A DNA stretch of 64,000 nucleotides from Azospirillum brasilense (GCF_008365405.1 NZ_QOKV01000002.1:434001-498000), one strand, 5' to 3'. Positions 17,739-26,538 are shown, counted from the first letter of the stretch. The notes: generated by a model from the letters alone, not told the origin. Numbers and translations are program-made.

Positions 17739-18612
17739 ACTGGCCCGGACGAACACCGGTGTGCTGGCCACCGCGGCGGCCGAGCGCCAAGCCCGCGAGG
17801 ACGGGCAGGGCTTCAACCGCCGCGGCCCGGTCGTCGTGGAGATCGACGTCGGCCGCATCGTCACCAACCCCGACCAGCCGCGCCGCCATTTCGACGAAGC
17901 GGACATGGAAGCGCTGAAATCCTCCATCGCGCAGCATGGGCTGGCCCAGCCGGTCGGCGTGCAGCAGCTGGGCGACGGACGCTTCCAGCTCGTCTTCGGG
18001 GAGCGGCGCTTCCGCGCCGTGCGGGCGCTCGGCCATCCGACCATCTACGCCGTCACCGTCACCGGTGCGTCGGACGAGCTGGCGCTGATCGAGAACGTCG
18101 TCCGCGCCGACCTGTCCCCCTTCGAGGAGGGCGACGCCTACGCCCGGTTGATGGAGCGCCACGGCTACCGGCAGGAGGATGTCGGGCGGATCGTCGGCAA
18201 GGACCGGGTGGACATTTCCCGCGCGCTGCTCATCAGCCGCCTGCCGCAGCGCATCCGCGACGAGTACCCGCTGCACCGCCCGGCGCGCTACCGGCTGGTG
18301 GAGATCGCCCGGCTGAAAGGGGAGGGCGAACAGCTGCGCGGCTGGGACGTGCTGGTCACGGAGATGACCCGGCGCTCCGCCGACGAGGAGACCCCGGCGC
18401 CCGTGGCGGCAAAGCCCCGCAGCAACGCGGTTCCGACCGGCAGCGCCTTGCCGAAGCCGCTGGCGAAGGCGGTGTTCGGGGCGCGCCGGACCGTTGCCAG
18501 CGTCCGTGAACAGGGCTTGGCGCTGGCCGACATCGATCGGGAGACGCTCCGCGCGATCCGCGACGACATCGACGCGATCCTGAACGCCGGGAAGGGCAGG
18601 GGAGGGGAGTAA
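17728..18612 (+). CDS. parB: ParB/Spo0J-type partition protein
   Basis: 294 residues. The N-terminal clamp domain has TNPDQPRRHFDEADMEAL, the CTP-binding GERRFR at 91-96 and LIENVVRADLSPFEEGDAYARL. The central helix-turn-helix is YRQEDVGRIVGKDRVDISRALL, and the C-terminal ~60 residues form a probable dimerisation helix. It binds parS and loads as a CTP-dependent sliding clamp. The start overlaps the parA stop, and a parS-like palindrome is embedded just after its stop. Confidence 0.9.
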   Translation: MSRKLARTNTGVLATAAAERQAREDGQGFNRRGPVVVEIDVGRIVTNPDQPRRHFDEADMEALKSSIAQHGLAQPVGVQQLGDGRFQLVFGERRFRAVRALGHPTIYAVTVTGASDELALIENVVRADLSPFEEGDAYARLMERHGYRQEDVGRIVGKDRVDISRALLISRLPQRIRDEYPLHRPARYRLVEIARLKGEGEQLRGWDVLVTEMTRRSADEETPAPVAAKPRSNAVPTGSALPKPLAKAVFGARRTVASVREQGLALADIDRETLRAIRDDIDAILNAGKGRGGE

Positions 18613-18614
18613 AA

Positions 18615-18654
18615 AAGACGGCTCCGCGAGAAAATTTTCTCGCGGAGCCGTCTT
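18615..18654. terminator. parS: 40-bp perfect palindrome: parS-like copy 2 inside a bidirectional terminator
   Basis: From 18615 to 18654 the sequence is a perfect 40-bp palindrome whose outer arms are AAGACGGCTCC and GGAGCCGTCTT, with the 18-bp parS-like core GCGAGAAAATTTTCTCGC at 18626-18643. It begins 2 bases after the parB stop and lies before the stop of the convergent HPP gene at 18665. As RNA it would form a 20-bp stem without a conventional loop, ending transcripts from both sides. The same bases probably serve as a centromere site. Confidence 0.65.
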
Positions 18655-18664
18655 CCGGGGCGGT

Positions 18665-19861
18665 TCAGCGGCTTTCCGACGCCACCAGCACGGCCGGGCT
18701 CCGGGCGCTGTCCAACGATTGCAGAAGATTCGTGCGGGCCATCACCAGCAGCAGGTCCGTCTGGGTCACCACCCCCAGCAGCCCGCCGCTTGCATCCACG
18801 ATGGCGACCTCGTGCGTGCCGCCGTCCGACAGTGGGCCGAGCAGGCGGAAGGCCGGGGTTTCCGGGCCGGCGGTCACCGGCGGGGCCATCACCGCCGCCA
18901 CCGTCGCGGCGTCCCCGACCAGATGTTGATGCCCGACCAGACCGACCACCACGTTGCGCCGGTCGACCACCGGCAGGGTGCGGAAGGCGTGCTCGATCAG
19001 ACGGGCACGGGCCACCTCCGGATGGGCCTCCGGGCTCACCGTCACCACATCATGGGCCATGATGTCGCCGCAGGTGATTCCACTGTGCATCCGCTCCATG
19101 GCGTGAAGCTCCGCCTTCTCCAGAAGCGCGCTCAGGTCGTCGCGGTTAACGTCCAGCGCCTCTCCCAGCTCGCGGATCGCCTCGTCCAGATCGTCGGCGG
19201 TCACACCGGCGCGCGTCCGGGCGGGCGGATCGGCGGTTCCATGGGTGTTGACCGGCTTGGGCGGCGCCCGGTGCGGGTAGGAATGGCCGGAGAAGCGGTG
19301 AAACGTCCAGCCCGCCATCACCAGCAGAATGGAATTGACGGCCACCGGATAGAACACGAACTGCATCCCCGACGCTGCGATCGCCGGGCCGCCGATCACC
19401 GCGGTCAGCGCGGCGGCACCGCCCGGCGGGTGCAGGCAGCGCGTCATCGACATGGTCGCGATGGCCAACGCCACCGCCACGCCGCCGGCCAGCATCGGGT
19501 CGGGGATCAGCGCCGCAACCATCACCCCGACCAGCGCCGACAGGGTGTTGCCGCCAATGATCGACCAGGGCTGAGCCAGCGGACTGGCCGGCACCGCGAA
19601 CAGCAGAACCGCCGACGCCCCCATCGGCGCCACGAGGGGCGCCACCAGGGCCGGCGCGCTGGTGATGTGGGTCAGCAGGTTGTGGCAGAGCAGGCCCGTC
19701 GCGGCGAGGCCGAGCATGGCCCCGCAGCAGGCGATCAGCCGGTCCTTCAGGTTCGCACCGGGCAGAATGGGCCTGAACAGGGCAAGGCGGCGGCGGTTTT
19801 CGCGTTTCTTCAGCAGAGTAATTTTCCAGCGGCGCAGCAGGAGCCGTATCTCGCGGTGCAT
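18665..19861 (-). CDS. HPP family membrane protein with C-terminal CBS domains
   Basis: 398 residues; the ATG at 19861 has GGGAGGG upstream. After a basic N-terminus, the HPP domain spans about 40-195 with four or five hydrophobic helices and the name-giving HPP in MTRCLHPPGGAAALTAVIGG. A CBS pair follows (about 265-395: ITCGDIMAHDVVTVSPEAH and DASGGLLGVVTQTDLL), which usually binds adenine nucleotides and gates transport. HPP proteins have been linked to nitrite transport in plastids and cyanobacteria, but the bacterial HPP-CBS substrate is unknown. A SoxR-type promoter lies just upstream, suggesting redox-stress control. Confidence 0.88.
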   Translation of the reverse strand: MHREIRLLLRRWKITLLKKRENRRRLALFRPILPGANLKDRLIACCGAMLGLAATGLLCHNLLTHITSAPALVAPLVAPMGASAVLLFAVPASPLAQPWSIIGGNTLSALVGVMVAALIPDPMLAGGVAVALAIATMSMTRCLHPPGGAAALTAVIGGPAIAASGMQFVFYPVAVNSILLVMAGWTFHRFSGHSYPHRAPPKPVNTHGTADPPARTRAGVTADDLDEAIRELGEALDVNRDDLSALLEKAELHAMERMHSGITCGDIMAHDVVTVSPEAHPEVARARLIEHAFRTLPVVDRRNVVVGLVGHQHLVGDAATVAAVMAPPVTAGPETPAFRLLGPLSDGGTHEVAIVDASGGLLGVVTQTDLLLVMARTNLLQSLDSARSPAVLVASESR

Positions 19862-19899
19862 TCGGCCCTGTCCCTCCCATGGTTTCGGCTTGCGGCGGC

Positions 19900-19930
19900 A
19901 AGATAGAACCTCAAGCTAAGTTGAGGTCAA
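19900..19930 (-). promoter_or_regulatory. MerR-family (SoxR-type) promoter of the HPP-CBS gene
   Basis: On the minus strand, -35 TTGACC (19925-19930) and -10 TATCTT (19900-19905) are separated by exactly 19 bp, the overlong spacing typical of MerR-family-activated promoters. The spacer holds the dyad CCTCAACTTAGCTTGAGG (19909-19926), which differs from the E. coli soxS SoxR box CCTCAAGTTAACTTGAGG at only two positions. The expected transcript start is about 30 bases before the HPP start codon. No soxR gene is in the window. Confidence 0.75.
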
Positions 19931-19950
19931 ACGGAAAGTGCCGGACGACG

Positions 19951-21090
19951 TCATCGTTTCCGCACGGTGTCGCCGCCATCGGACAGGACATCGGGAGCAG
20001 GCGCCTTGACCAGGGGCAAGGGCGTGATTCCGTCCAGCGCCGCCTTCAGCCCCAGAACGCGCTCCATCGACGCCTTCCACTGGGCGACGGTCGCCAGATT
20101 GTCGATGGGCCAGGACAGCGCCGCGACGGCCTGTTGAAAGGCCTGCGCGGTCTGCATCATCACCCCCAGCGTGATGGTCCCCGCGACGTAGCGGGGCGCC
20201 ACCACCAGGATGGGAAAGACCGCGGACAGCACCGAGTAGGACGCGCCGAAGGCCATCACCCGGGCCAGCGCGCCGGTCTGCCGCTCCCAGCCACGGCGCA
20301 CCCCGCCGAACAGCAGGGCCATGCGGCCGCGCTCCACGGCCTCGCCATGCTGCCGGGCGATGATCGGGGCATTCTCCCGCACCCGCGCCAGCCCGAAGCG
20401 GAAATCGGCCTCCAGCCCCTGCCGGCGCTCCGCCGCGCGGACCAGCGGCCGGGCGACGGCGATGGCCGCGGCCGTCCCGGCGGCGGAGAAGGCGAGGGCG
20501 AGGAGGAGCAGATGGCCGGGCACCGCGAGGCTCACGCCGCCGAGCGTGACAGGAACGACTCCGGAAAGCTGCCACAGGATGCCGGCGAAGCTGACCAGCA
20601 ACAGCAGGCAGTAAGTCAGCGAATGGCCCAGGTCGATGGCGAGTTCGGTGACGATGCGGACGTCCTCGGCGATGCGCCCGTCCGGGTTGTCGTGGTCGCC
20701 GGGGCGGGAGGCGAGGGCCAGCTCCCGGCCGTCCGACAGCCAGTCGCCGACCAGCCGCCGGGTCAGCCACGCCCGCCAGCCAAACTGGAGGCGCCGCTTT
20801 ACCCACAGATGCGACACGGTGACGGCGATGTTGAACAGCAGGATGCCGCCGGCCACCGCGGCCATGACCGGCAAACGGTCCATCGCCCGCTGCTCCAGCG
20901 CGTCGAACAGGCGCTGGCTCCACAGGTTCAACATGACCGGGACCGACACCTGCGCCACCGTCAGGGCCAGAAGGGCCGCCGTCAGCAGCCATACCGACCA
21001 GCGGTCCCGCCCCGCCCAGTAGCCCCCGGCCAGCCTGGCGAAACGCCGGACGAAGCCGGAAGCGCCCCTCAGGGAAATCCTTCTCATCAT
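19951..21090 (-). CDS. SbmA/BacA-like (ABC_membrane_2) membrane protein without ATPase domain
   Basis: 379 residues from the ATG at 21090; a TTG at 21126 would lie inside a terminator hairpin and is rejected. Six hydrophobic helices cover residues ~25-350. NPDGRIAEDVRIVTELAIDL is the conserved NPDxRI cytoplasmic loop of the YddA/ABCD/SbmA group. The chain ends about 30 residues after the last helix, where YddA-type proteins continue into a nucleotide-binding domain; none is present here or in the next gene. It therefore resembles SbmA/BacA, proton-driven importers of peptides and other cargo, in architecture. A partner ATPase elsewhere cannot be excluded. Confidence 0.72.
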   Translation of the reverse strand: MMRRISLRGASGFVRRFARLAGGYWAGRDRWSVWLLTAALLALTVAQVSVPVMLNLWSQRLFDALEQRAMDRLPVMAAVAGGILLFNIAVTVSHLWVKRRLQFGWRAWLTRRLVGDWLSDGRELALASRPGDHDNPDGRIAEDVRIVTELAIDLGHSLTYCLLLLVSFAGILWQLSGVVPVTLGGVSLAVPGHLLLLALAFSAAGTAAAIAVARPLVRAAERRQGLEADFRFGLARVRENAPIIARQHGEAVERGRMALLFGGVRRGWERQTGALARVMAFGASYSVLSAVFPILVVAPRYVAGTITLGVMMQTAQAFQQAVAALSWPIDNLATVAQWKASMERVLGLKAALDGITPLPLVKAPAPDVLSDGGDTVRKR

Positions 21091-21125
21091 GACCGACCAA
21101 TCCCGGCCGCCCAATCGAAGCGCCA

Positions 21126-21158
21126 AACCGAGACGCCTGTCGCTCAGGCGTCTCGGTT
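21126..21158 (-). terminator. Terminator after the chemoreceptor gene
   Basis: AACCGAGACGCCTG (21126-21139) and CAGGCGTCTCGGTT (21145-21158) make a perfect 14-bp stem with a 5-base loop, 62 bases past the leftward chemoreceptor stop. On the minus strand it is followed by TTGGCG, a short T-run. Confidence 0.7.
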
Positions 21159-21220
21159 CAGCCTAACACCCATCCGGCGGACGGGAACCGGAACAAGCGG
21201 CGAATCCCCCTCCTGCCGGG

Positions 21221-23248
21221 TCAGGCGGCCCGGACGGTGGCGATGAAGCTGCGCACCTCGCTGCGCAGACGTTCCGCCTCGACGGCCAGTTCCTCCGAGG
21301 TGCCGTGGACGCGGCTGGCGGCGTCGCCGGTTTCCGACACCGCCGTGCTGACGCCGGCGATGTTGCGCGACACCTCCTCCGTCCCCTGGGCGGCCTGGGA
21401 CACGCTGCTGGCGATCTCGCGGGTCGCGGCGGCCTGCTCCTCGATGGCCGCGGCGATGGTGGTGGCGATCTCGCTCATCCGGCCGATGGTCTGGCCGATG
21501 CTGCCGATGGCCTTCTGCGCGCCGCCGGTGGTTTGCTGGATCTCCTGCACCTTCGACTGGATCTCATCGGTCGCCTTGGCGGTCTGGTTCGCCAGCGCCT
21601 TCACCTCGCCCGCCACCACGGCGAAGCCCTTGCCCGCCTCGCCGGCGCGGGCCGCCTCGATGGTGGCGTTCAGCGCCAGCAGGTTGGTTTGGGCGGCGAT
21701 GCCGCTGATGATCTCCACCACCTGCCCGATCTGCTCGGCGGCGGTGACCAGGGCGCGCATCGTCTGGTCGGCGCCTTCAGCGTCGCTCACGGCCTGACCG
21801 GCGATGCGGGTGGAGATCTCCACCTGCTGGCCGATCTCGGCAATCGAGGCCGACAGTTCCTCCGTCGCGCTGGCGACGGTCTGCACGTTGGCCGACGCTT
21901 CCTCGGAGGCGGAGGCGACCAGGAGCGAGCGCTCGCTGGCGTCCGTCGCGGTGCCGGACAAGGTGCTGGCGGCGTTGTGCATGCCACCGGCGGCGCTCGC
22001 CACCGCCTCGACAATGCCCTGGACCGTCGTCTCGAAGGTATCGGCCATGCGGATCATGGTGGCGCGGCGCTGCTCGGCGGCCTGACGTTCGGCCGCCTCC
22101 TGGGCCTTGCGCATGCGTTCCATTTCCTCGGCGTTCGACTTGAAGACCTGAAGGGCGCGGGCCAGCGCCCCGATCTCGTCCTTCCGCCAGCCCTCGTCCA
22201 CCTGCACCGACCGATCGCCTTCGGCCAGCCGGCCCATCGCTCTGGTGATGGCGCCGAGCGGACGGGTGATGGCCCGCGAGATCATCCAGGCCAGCAGCAG
22301 GCCCAGCGCCACGGCGGCGGCGGTCACCGCGGTTCCCTGCCGCTCGGCGGCGGTCACCGCGGTGGCGGCGCTGATCTCCAGCCCCTTCAGAACCTCGGTG
22401 GAGTTCTGGCGGATCGCCCCGATCCTCCCGTTGATCTGGGCACCGGCGCGGGTCAGCGTGTCGGCGTTGACGTGCGCCATCTCCTCGGCGATGGCGGCGA
22501 TGCGCTCGATGCCGGCGGTGTAGCGCGGCAGTTTGGCGAGCACCTCGTTGCGTTTGGCGGCACCCGGGGAGTCGGCCCAGCCCTTGGCTTCGCCCTCGAC
22601 ATCGGCGGCCACCGCCGCCAGATCCTGGCGGATGCGGACCAGATCCTCGGGCTTCGTCTCGGTCACGAAGCGGGCGACCAGCACGCGCACCAGCAGATAC
22701 TTCTCGCTGACCCCCGCGGCCTGAACGGTGCGGTCCAGGTTGCCGGTCTGCCGTTCCGCGGCGACCAGATCGCTCAGCGTCCGGCGGATGTCGGCGCCCA
22801 GCGTGTTCACGACCTCCGCGACGATGCCGTCGCGCTCGGTGCGCAGGGCGACCAGACGGTCGAAGCCGGTCAGGAAATCCCGCTCCAGCCCGCGGATCTC
22901 CTCCACCGCCTGACGGTCGGCGGAATCGCCGATGGCGGGAGCCGCCTTGTCCAGCTGCCGGCGGAACTCGCCGGCGGTGGCGCGGAATCGATTGGCCGCG
23001 CCGTCCGTGCCGACGACGAGAAATTCCGCCGCAGCCCCCAGCGCGTCGGACAACGCGGTGTCCGCCACCCCCAGCGTCACCGTGACGTCGGACTGCGCCG
23101 CGTAGCTGCGCAGCGCTTCGTCGTTGGACCGAAGACCGCTCCAGGACACCGCCCCCAACGTGACCAGCAGGGCCAGCGTGACCCCGAATCCGGTATAGAC
23201 CTTGGTGGCGGTGCGCAAGTTGGCAAAGGCACGAAGGGAGGTGGTCAT
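21221..23248 (-). CDS. Methyl-accepting chemotaxis protein
   Basis: 675 residues from [22 protein letters not shown]. Membrane segments at about 20-42 and 300-320 bracket a ~255-residue helical periplasmic domain without PAS/Cache features. Two HAMP-like stretches follow ([21 protein letters not shown]). The signalling tip is [38 protein letters not shown], the invariant hairpin that binds CheA/CheW. The C-terminus ends SFIATVRAA with no CheR-binding pentapeptide. The ligand is unknown. The start was chosen over an upstream in-frame ATG at 23299 because the membrane helix then begins at the normal distance. Confidence 0.9.
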   Translation of the reverse strand: MTTSLRAFANLRTATKVYTGFGVTLALLVTLGAVSWSGLRSNDEALRSYAAQSDVTVTLGVADTALSDALGAAAEFLVVGTDGAANRFRATAGEFRRQLDKAAPAIGDSADRQAVEEIRGLERDFLTGFDRLVALRTERDGIVAEVVNTLGADIRRTLSDLVAAERQTGNLDRTVQAAGVSEKYLLVRVLVARFVTETKPEDLVRIRQDLAAVAADVEGEAKGWADSPGAAKRNEVLAKLPRYTAGIERIAAIAEEMAHVNADTLTRAGAQINGRIGAIRQNSTEVLKGLEISAATAVTAAERQGTAVTAAAVALGLLLAWMISRAITRPLGAITRAMGRLAEGDRSVQVDEGWRKDEIGALARALQVFKSNAEEMERMRKAQEAAERQAAEQRRATMIRMADTFETTVQGIVEAVASAAGGMHNAASTLSGTATDASERSLLVASASEEASANVQTVASATEELSASIAEIGQQVEISTRIAGQAVSDAEGADQTMRALVTAAEQIGQVVEIISGIAAQTNLLALNATIEAARAGEAGKGFAVVAGEVKALANQTAKATDEIQSKVQEIQQTTGGAQKAIGSIGQTIGRMSEIATTIAAAIEEQAAATREIASSVSQAAQGTEEVSRNIAGVSTAVSETGDAASRVHGTSEELAVEAERLRSEVRSFIATVRAA

Positions 23249-23577
23249 GATGGGATATCCTGCCTGGGGTATTTTTTGTTCGGCGTCGGTCGCCCGCACC
23301 GGATCAAATCATTCTCAAATTCCATACCAACTCCCAATCCCCGCGCAATTGCTGTTCCACCCAGCAAAATTCCCGAGCGGGCTGCGCGGTTGTTCCTTCC
23401 CAACCGTTGCAATTTGCCAACGCGCTCCCATCCGCGTCGCAAATTGCCACGCCCGCGTCTGCGGGTTGCGAATGGGAACGCCCGAACCATCCCGATGTTG
23501 AGGCCCCATGTTGAGAGAAGCGCCGCCAGAGCGCAGACTGGAATCCCGCACACGCACGGAACAACGAGAGGTCGGTC
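23249..23577. other. Divergent intergenic region between chemoreceptor and aldo/keto reductase genes
   Basis: No gene is seen. The region carries an inverted pair GCAATTTGC (23409-23417) and GCAAATTGC (23439-23447), 22 bases apart, which could be an operator for either divergent gene. No clear promoter was fixed. Confidence 0.35.
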
Positions 23578-24564
23578 ATGCCGGACAGCAAGCATTTCGC
23601 TCCGCCCGGACCCATCGGATTTGGTGGCGCTCCGCTCGGCAACATGTTCGAGGAGGTGCCGGACGACGTGGCGGAGGCCACATTGTCCGCCGCCTGGGAC
23701 GCCGGCATCCGCTATTTCGACACGGCGCCGGAATACGGCCCCGGCATATCGGAGCACCGGTTCGGCCATGTTCTGCGCAATCGCCCGCGTGACGACTTCG
23801 TTCTGTCCACCAAGGTCGGGCGCCTGCTGCGCGCCGATTCCAGCAAGGGCGGCAAGCACGGCCCCTTCGTGAAGGGGCTGCCCTTCCGGGTGGACTATGA
23901 TTACACCGCCGACGGGGTGCGCCGCTCCATCGAGGACAGCCTGCAACGGCTGGGCATGGCGCGCATCGACATCGCCTACATCCACGACTGCGCGGAGGAC
24001 GCCCACGGCGACCGCTGGCTGGAGGTGTTCAACACCGCCATGACGGGCGCCGCCGTGGCGCTGACCAAGCTTCGCGAGGAGGGTGTGATCCGCGGCTGGG
24101 GGCTTGGCGTCAACCGGGTGGAACCCTGCGTGATGGCATTGGAGCGGGCCGACCCGGACGTCTTCCTGCTGGCCGGGCGCTACAGCCTGCTGAACCAGCC
24201 GGCGCTGGACACGCTGTTCCCGCGCTGCCAGGAACGCGGCGTCCATGTCGTGGTCGGCGGCCCCTACAACTCCGGCCTGATCGCCGGGGGCAAGACCTTC
24301 GAGTACCAGGAGGCTCCGCCGGACAAGGTGGCGGCGCGCGACCGTCTGGCCGAGATCGCCAAACGGCACGGCGTGGACCTGCGGGCGGCGGCGCTGCAAT
24401 TCTGCGCGGCGCACCCGGTCGTCGCGTCGGTCATTCCGGGCACCAAGAACCCGCCGCGCGTGCACGAGAATATGGCGTTGATGAAGCAGCCGATCCCGGC
24501 GGACTTCTGGCGGGAGCTGAAACAGGCCGGCGTCCTGCCGGAGCAGGCCCCAACGCCGGCCTAG
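23578..24564 (+). CDS. Aldo/keto reductase (D-threo-aldose / pyridoxal 4-dehydrogenase group)
   Basis: 328 residues. The motifs are IGFGGAPLGNMFEEV, then the catalytic AGIRYFDTAPEYGPGISEHRFG (Asp and Tyr), VLSTKVGRLLR (catalytic Lys), and IDIAYIHDCAED in place of the usual LHxP region. The Y-G-x-G-x-SE variant and IHD are typical of the D-threo-aldose 1-dehydrogenase/L-fucose dehydrogenase/pyridoxal 4-dehydrogenase subgroup. It is a cytoplasmic NAD(P)-linked oxidoreductase; the precise substrate is open. Its stop overlaps the end of the convergent LysR gene by 4 bases. Confidence 0.85.
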   Translation: MPDSKHFAPPGPIGFGGAPLGNMFEEVPDDVAEATLSAAWDAGIRYFDTAPEYGPGISEHRFGHVLRNRPRDDFVLSTKVGRLLRADSSKGGKHGPFVKGLPFRVDYDYTADGVRRSIEDSLQRLGMARIDIAYIHDCAEDAHGDRWLEVFNTAMTGAAVALTKLREEGVIRGWGLGVNRVEPCVMALERADPDVFLLAGRYSLLNQPALDTLFPRCQERGVHVVVGGPYNSGLIAGGKTFEYQEAPPDKVAARDRLAEIAKRHGVDLRAAALQFCAAHPVVASVIPGTKNPPRVHENMALMKQPIPADFWRELKQAGVLPEQAPTPA

Positions 24565-25433
24565 TCTTCCGTTTGGACGGCGGCGATCCAGTGGCGGAAG
24601 CTCTGCATCGCCGCCGTCTCGGGACGGGAATGCAGGCGGGTCAGCCAGTAGCGGCCCGCCGGCACCTCGATGGCGAAGGGGCGGACCAGCCGGTCGGTGG
24701 TCAGGTCATGGCCGAACAGCCGCGCCGGCAGCAGCGCCACCCCGGCCCCCATCGCGGCGGCGGCGGCGATGGTGGGGGAGGAGTCGAAGACCGGACCGCG
24801 GATGGCCGGGCAGGGCACCCCGGCCAGCGCGAACCAGCGCTGCCACTCCTCGATCCGGTAGGAGCGCAGCAGCACCTCCCGCGCGAGGTCCGCCGGGGCG
24901 GACAGCCGTTGCGCCAGCGCCGGGGCGCAGAGCGGGGTCAGCGGGGCGTCGAGCAGCGGCACCGCCTCCACCCCGTGCCAGGAGCCGTCGCCGAAGCGAA
25001 TCGCGAAATCCAGCCCCTCGCCGGCCAGATCGACCCGGTTGTTGTTGGTCAGGATGCGCAGGTCGACCGCCGGGTTCGCCGCGGTGAAGGCCGGCAGGCG
25101 CGGCAGCAGCCAGCCCGTGGCGAAGGTCCCCACCACCCCGACCGTCAGCACCTCGTGGTAGCGCCCGTCGGCGAAACGGTCGAGCGTCGCGCCGATGCGC
25201 TCGAAGGCGTCCATCAGCACGGGCACCAGCGCCGCCCCTTCGTCGGTCAGGGCGAGGCCGCGCGGCAGACGGCGGAACAGGGTGACGCCCAACCGCGCCT
25301 CAAGCGTGCGGATCTGCTGGCTGACCGCCGCTTGGCTGACGCACAGTTCCAGCCCGGCGCGGGTGAAGCTGAGATGGCGGGCCGACGCCTCGAAGGCGCG
25401 CAACGCGTTGAGCGGAAGCTGTGGACGGGCCAT
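24561..25433 (-). CDS. LysR-type regulator, AmpR/GcvA-like, divergent from a beta-lactamase
   Basis: 290 residues. The N-terminus PLNALRAFEASARHLSFTRA, then a winged HTH (CVSQAAVSQQIRTLEARLGVTLFRRLPRGLALTDEGAALVPVL) reads closely like AmpR and GcvA. The effector domain spans ~90-290. AmpR senses muropeptides and controls a divergently transcribed beta-lactamase gene; here the divergent neighbour, 107 bases away, is a class A beta-lactamase, exactly this layout. A LysR-like dyad sits between the two starts. The effector is inferred from the family. Confidence 0.85.
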   Translation of the reverse strand: MARPQLPLNALRAFEASARHLSFTRAGLELCVSQAAVSQQIRTLEARLGVTLFRRLPRGLALTDEGAALVPVLMDAFERIGATLDRFADGRYHEVLTVGVVGTFATGWLLPRLPAFTAANPAVDLRILTNNNRVDLAGEGLDFAIRFGDGSWHGVEAVPLLDAPLTPLCAPALAQRLSAPADLAREVLLRSYRIEEWQRWFALAGVPCPAIRGPVFDSSPTIAAAAAMGAGVALLPARLFGHDLTTDRLVRPFAIEVPAGRYWLTRLHSRPETAAMQSFRHWIAAVQTED

Positions 25434-25441
25434 GGACAGCT

Positions 25442-25472
25442 ATAAGTTTTTCTTGCGGCTTGTGAAAACTAT
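25442..25472. promoter_or_regulatory. Candidate LysR/AmpR operator between regulator and beta-lactamase
   Basis: The segment has an imperfect dyad with arms ATAAGTTTTTC (25442-25452) and GTGAAAACTAT (25462-25472), AT-rich in a GC-rich background. It lies 8-38 bases before the regulator start and about 70 bases before the beta-lactamase start, the usual place for a site that both represses the regulator and activates the target. Confidence 0.5.
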
Positions 25473-25540
25473 CATCGTTTGTTCGAAGGCCGGCAGCTTT
25501 TTATCGTCCGCCCATCGACACGGCATGACACGAGGACAGA

Positions 25541-26431
25541 ATGATCGGACGGCGGGCTTTCCTGGCCGCGGCGGGCGGCGTGACGCTGCTGGCGGCGACC
25601 GGCGTGAGGGCGGAGAAACCCAGGAAATTCGGGGATAAGCGGCTGGCCGACGCCATCGCCGCGCTGGAAACCCGCAGCGGCGGGCGGCTGGGCGTGGCGG
25701 TGCTCGACACCGGCACCGGGCAGCGCTTCGGGCATCGCGCGGACGAGCGCTTTCCGATGTGCAGCACCTTCAAATTTCTTTTGGCTGGCGCCGTCCTGAA
25801 GCGGGTGGACGAGGGGCGCGAGCGGCTGGACCGGCGCATCCCGGTGACCAAGGCGGACATGGTCCCCTACGCCCCCTTCGCCGAAACACGCCTCGACGGC
25901 CCGCCCCCGACGGTGGCCGAGCTGTGCGAGGCGACGATGACGCTCAGCGACAACGTGGCGGCGAACCTGCTGCTGCCGACGGTGGGCGATCCCGCCGGGC
26001 TGACCGCCTTCCTGCGCACATTGGGCGACCAAAAGACCCGGCTGGACCGCAACGAGCCGTCGCTGAACAGCGCCATTCCCGGCGACCCGCGCGACACCAC
26101 CACGCCCGCGGCGATGGTCCACAGCATGGAGCGGCTGATGTTGGGCGACGCGCTGACCCCGGCGTCGCGCGACCAGCTCATCGCCTGGATGGTCGCCAAC
26201 CGGACCGGCGACAAGCGCCTGCGCGCCGGGCTGCCGAAGGGCTGGCGGGTCGGCGACAAGACCGGCACGGGCACACGCGGGACGGCCAACGACGTCGGCA
26301 TCGTCTGGCCGGAGGGGAGGGCGCCCCTGCTGATCGCCAGCTACCTGACCGAGACGGCCGACGCCTTCAAGGAACGGGATGCGATCCACGCCGGCGTGGC
26401 GCGGGCGGTAGCCGACGCGCTCAAGGGCTGA
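25541..26431 (+). CDS. bla: Class A beta-lactamase
   Basis: 296 residues. The signal MIGRRAFLAAAGGVTLLAATGVRA has a twin-arginine start, so Tat export is likely. The catalytic serine is Ser75 in CSTFK (SxxK motif), SDN is at ~137-139, the general base Glu in RNEPSLN at ~172, and KTG begins at Lys240. These four motifs define class A serine beta-lactamases. A cysteine precedes the catalytic serine, as in several extended-spectrum and carbapenemase groups, but no partner cysteine follows KTG, so the KPC-type disulfide is absent. The spectrum cannot be inferred. Regulation is probably by the divergent AmpR-like gene. Confidence 0.93.
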   Translation: MIGRRAFLAAAGGVTLLAATGVRAEKPRKFGDKRLADAIAALETRSGGRLGVAVLDTGTGQRFGHRADERFPMCSTFKFLLAGAVLKRVDEGRERLDRRIPVTKADMVPYAPFAETRLDGPPPTVAELCEATMTLSDNVAANLLLPTVGDPAGLTAFLRTLGDQKTRLDRNEPSLNSAIPGDPRDTTTPAAMVHSMERLMLGDALTPASRDQLIAWMVANRTGDKRLRAGLPKGWRVGDKTGTGTRGTANDVGIVWPEGRAPLLIASYLTETADAFKERDAIHAGVARAVADALKG

Positions 26432-26484
26432 TCCACGCCGGACACTGTGGTCCGCCCCCTGCGGCATGTCGTCACTGGGGTTTA

Positions 26485-26525
26485 CCCTAAGAAGTGTAGG
26501 GATGCCCCCAATGGGAGTGGGGGCA
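26485..26525 (+). promoter_or_regulatory. Two phased dyads upstream of ttrB
   Basis: CCCTA (26485-26489) / TAGGG (26497-26501) and TGCCCCC (26503-26509) / GGGGGCA (26519-26525) are two inverted repeats whose centres lie about 21-22 bp apart, two helical turns. They lie 75-115 bases before the ttrB start and could bind a dimeric response regulator such as TtrR, though no ttrR/ttrS is in the window. Confidence 0.45.
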
Positions 26526-26538
26526 GGGGGCCGGTACC

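Noticed and set aside
21124..21126. A TTG start for the SbmA/BacA-like gene, adding twelve residues.
   Set aside because: It lies in the outer arm of the terminator hairpin of the chemoreceptor gene, and an ATG at 21090 gives the expected family N-terminus.
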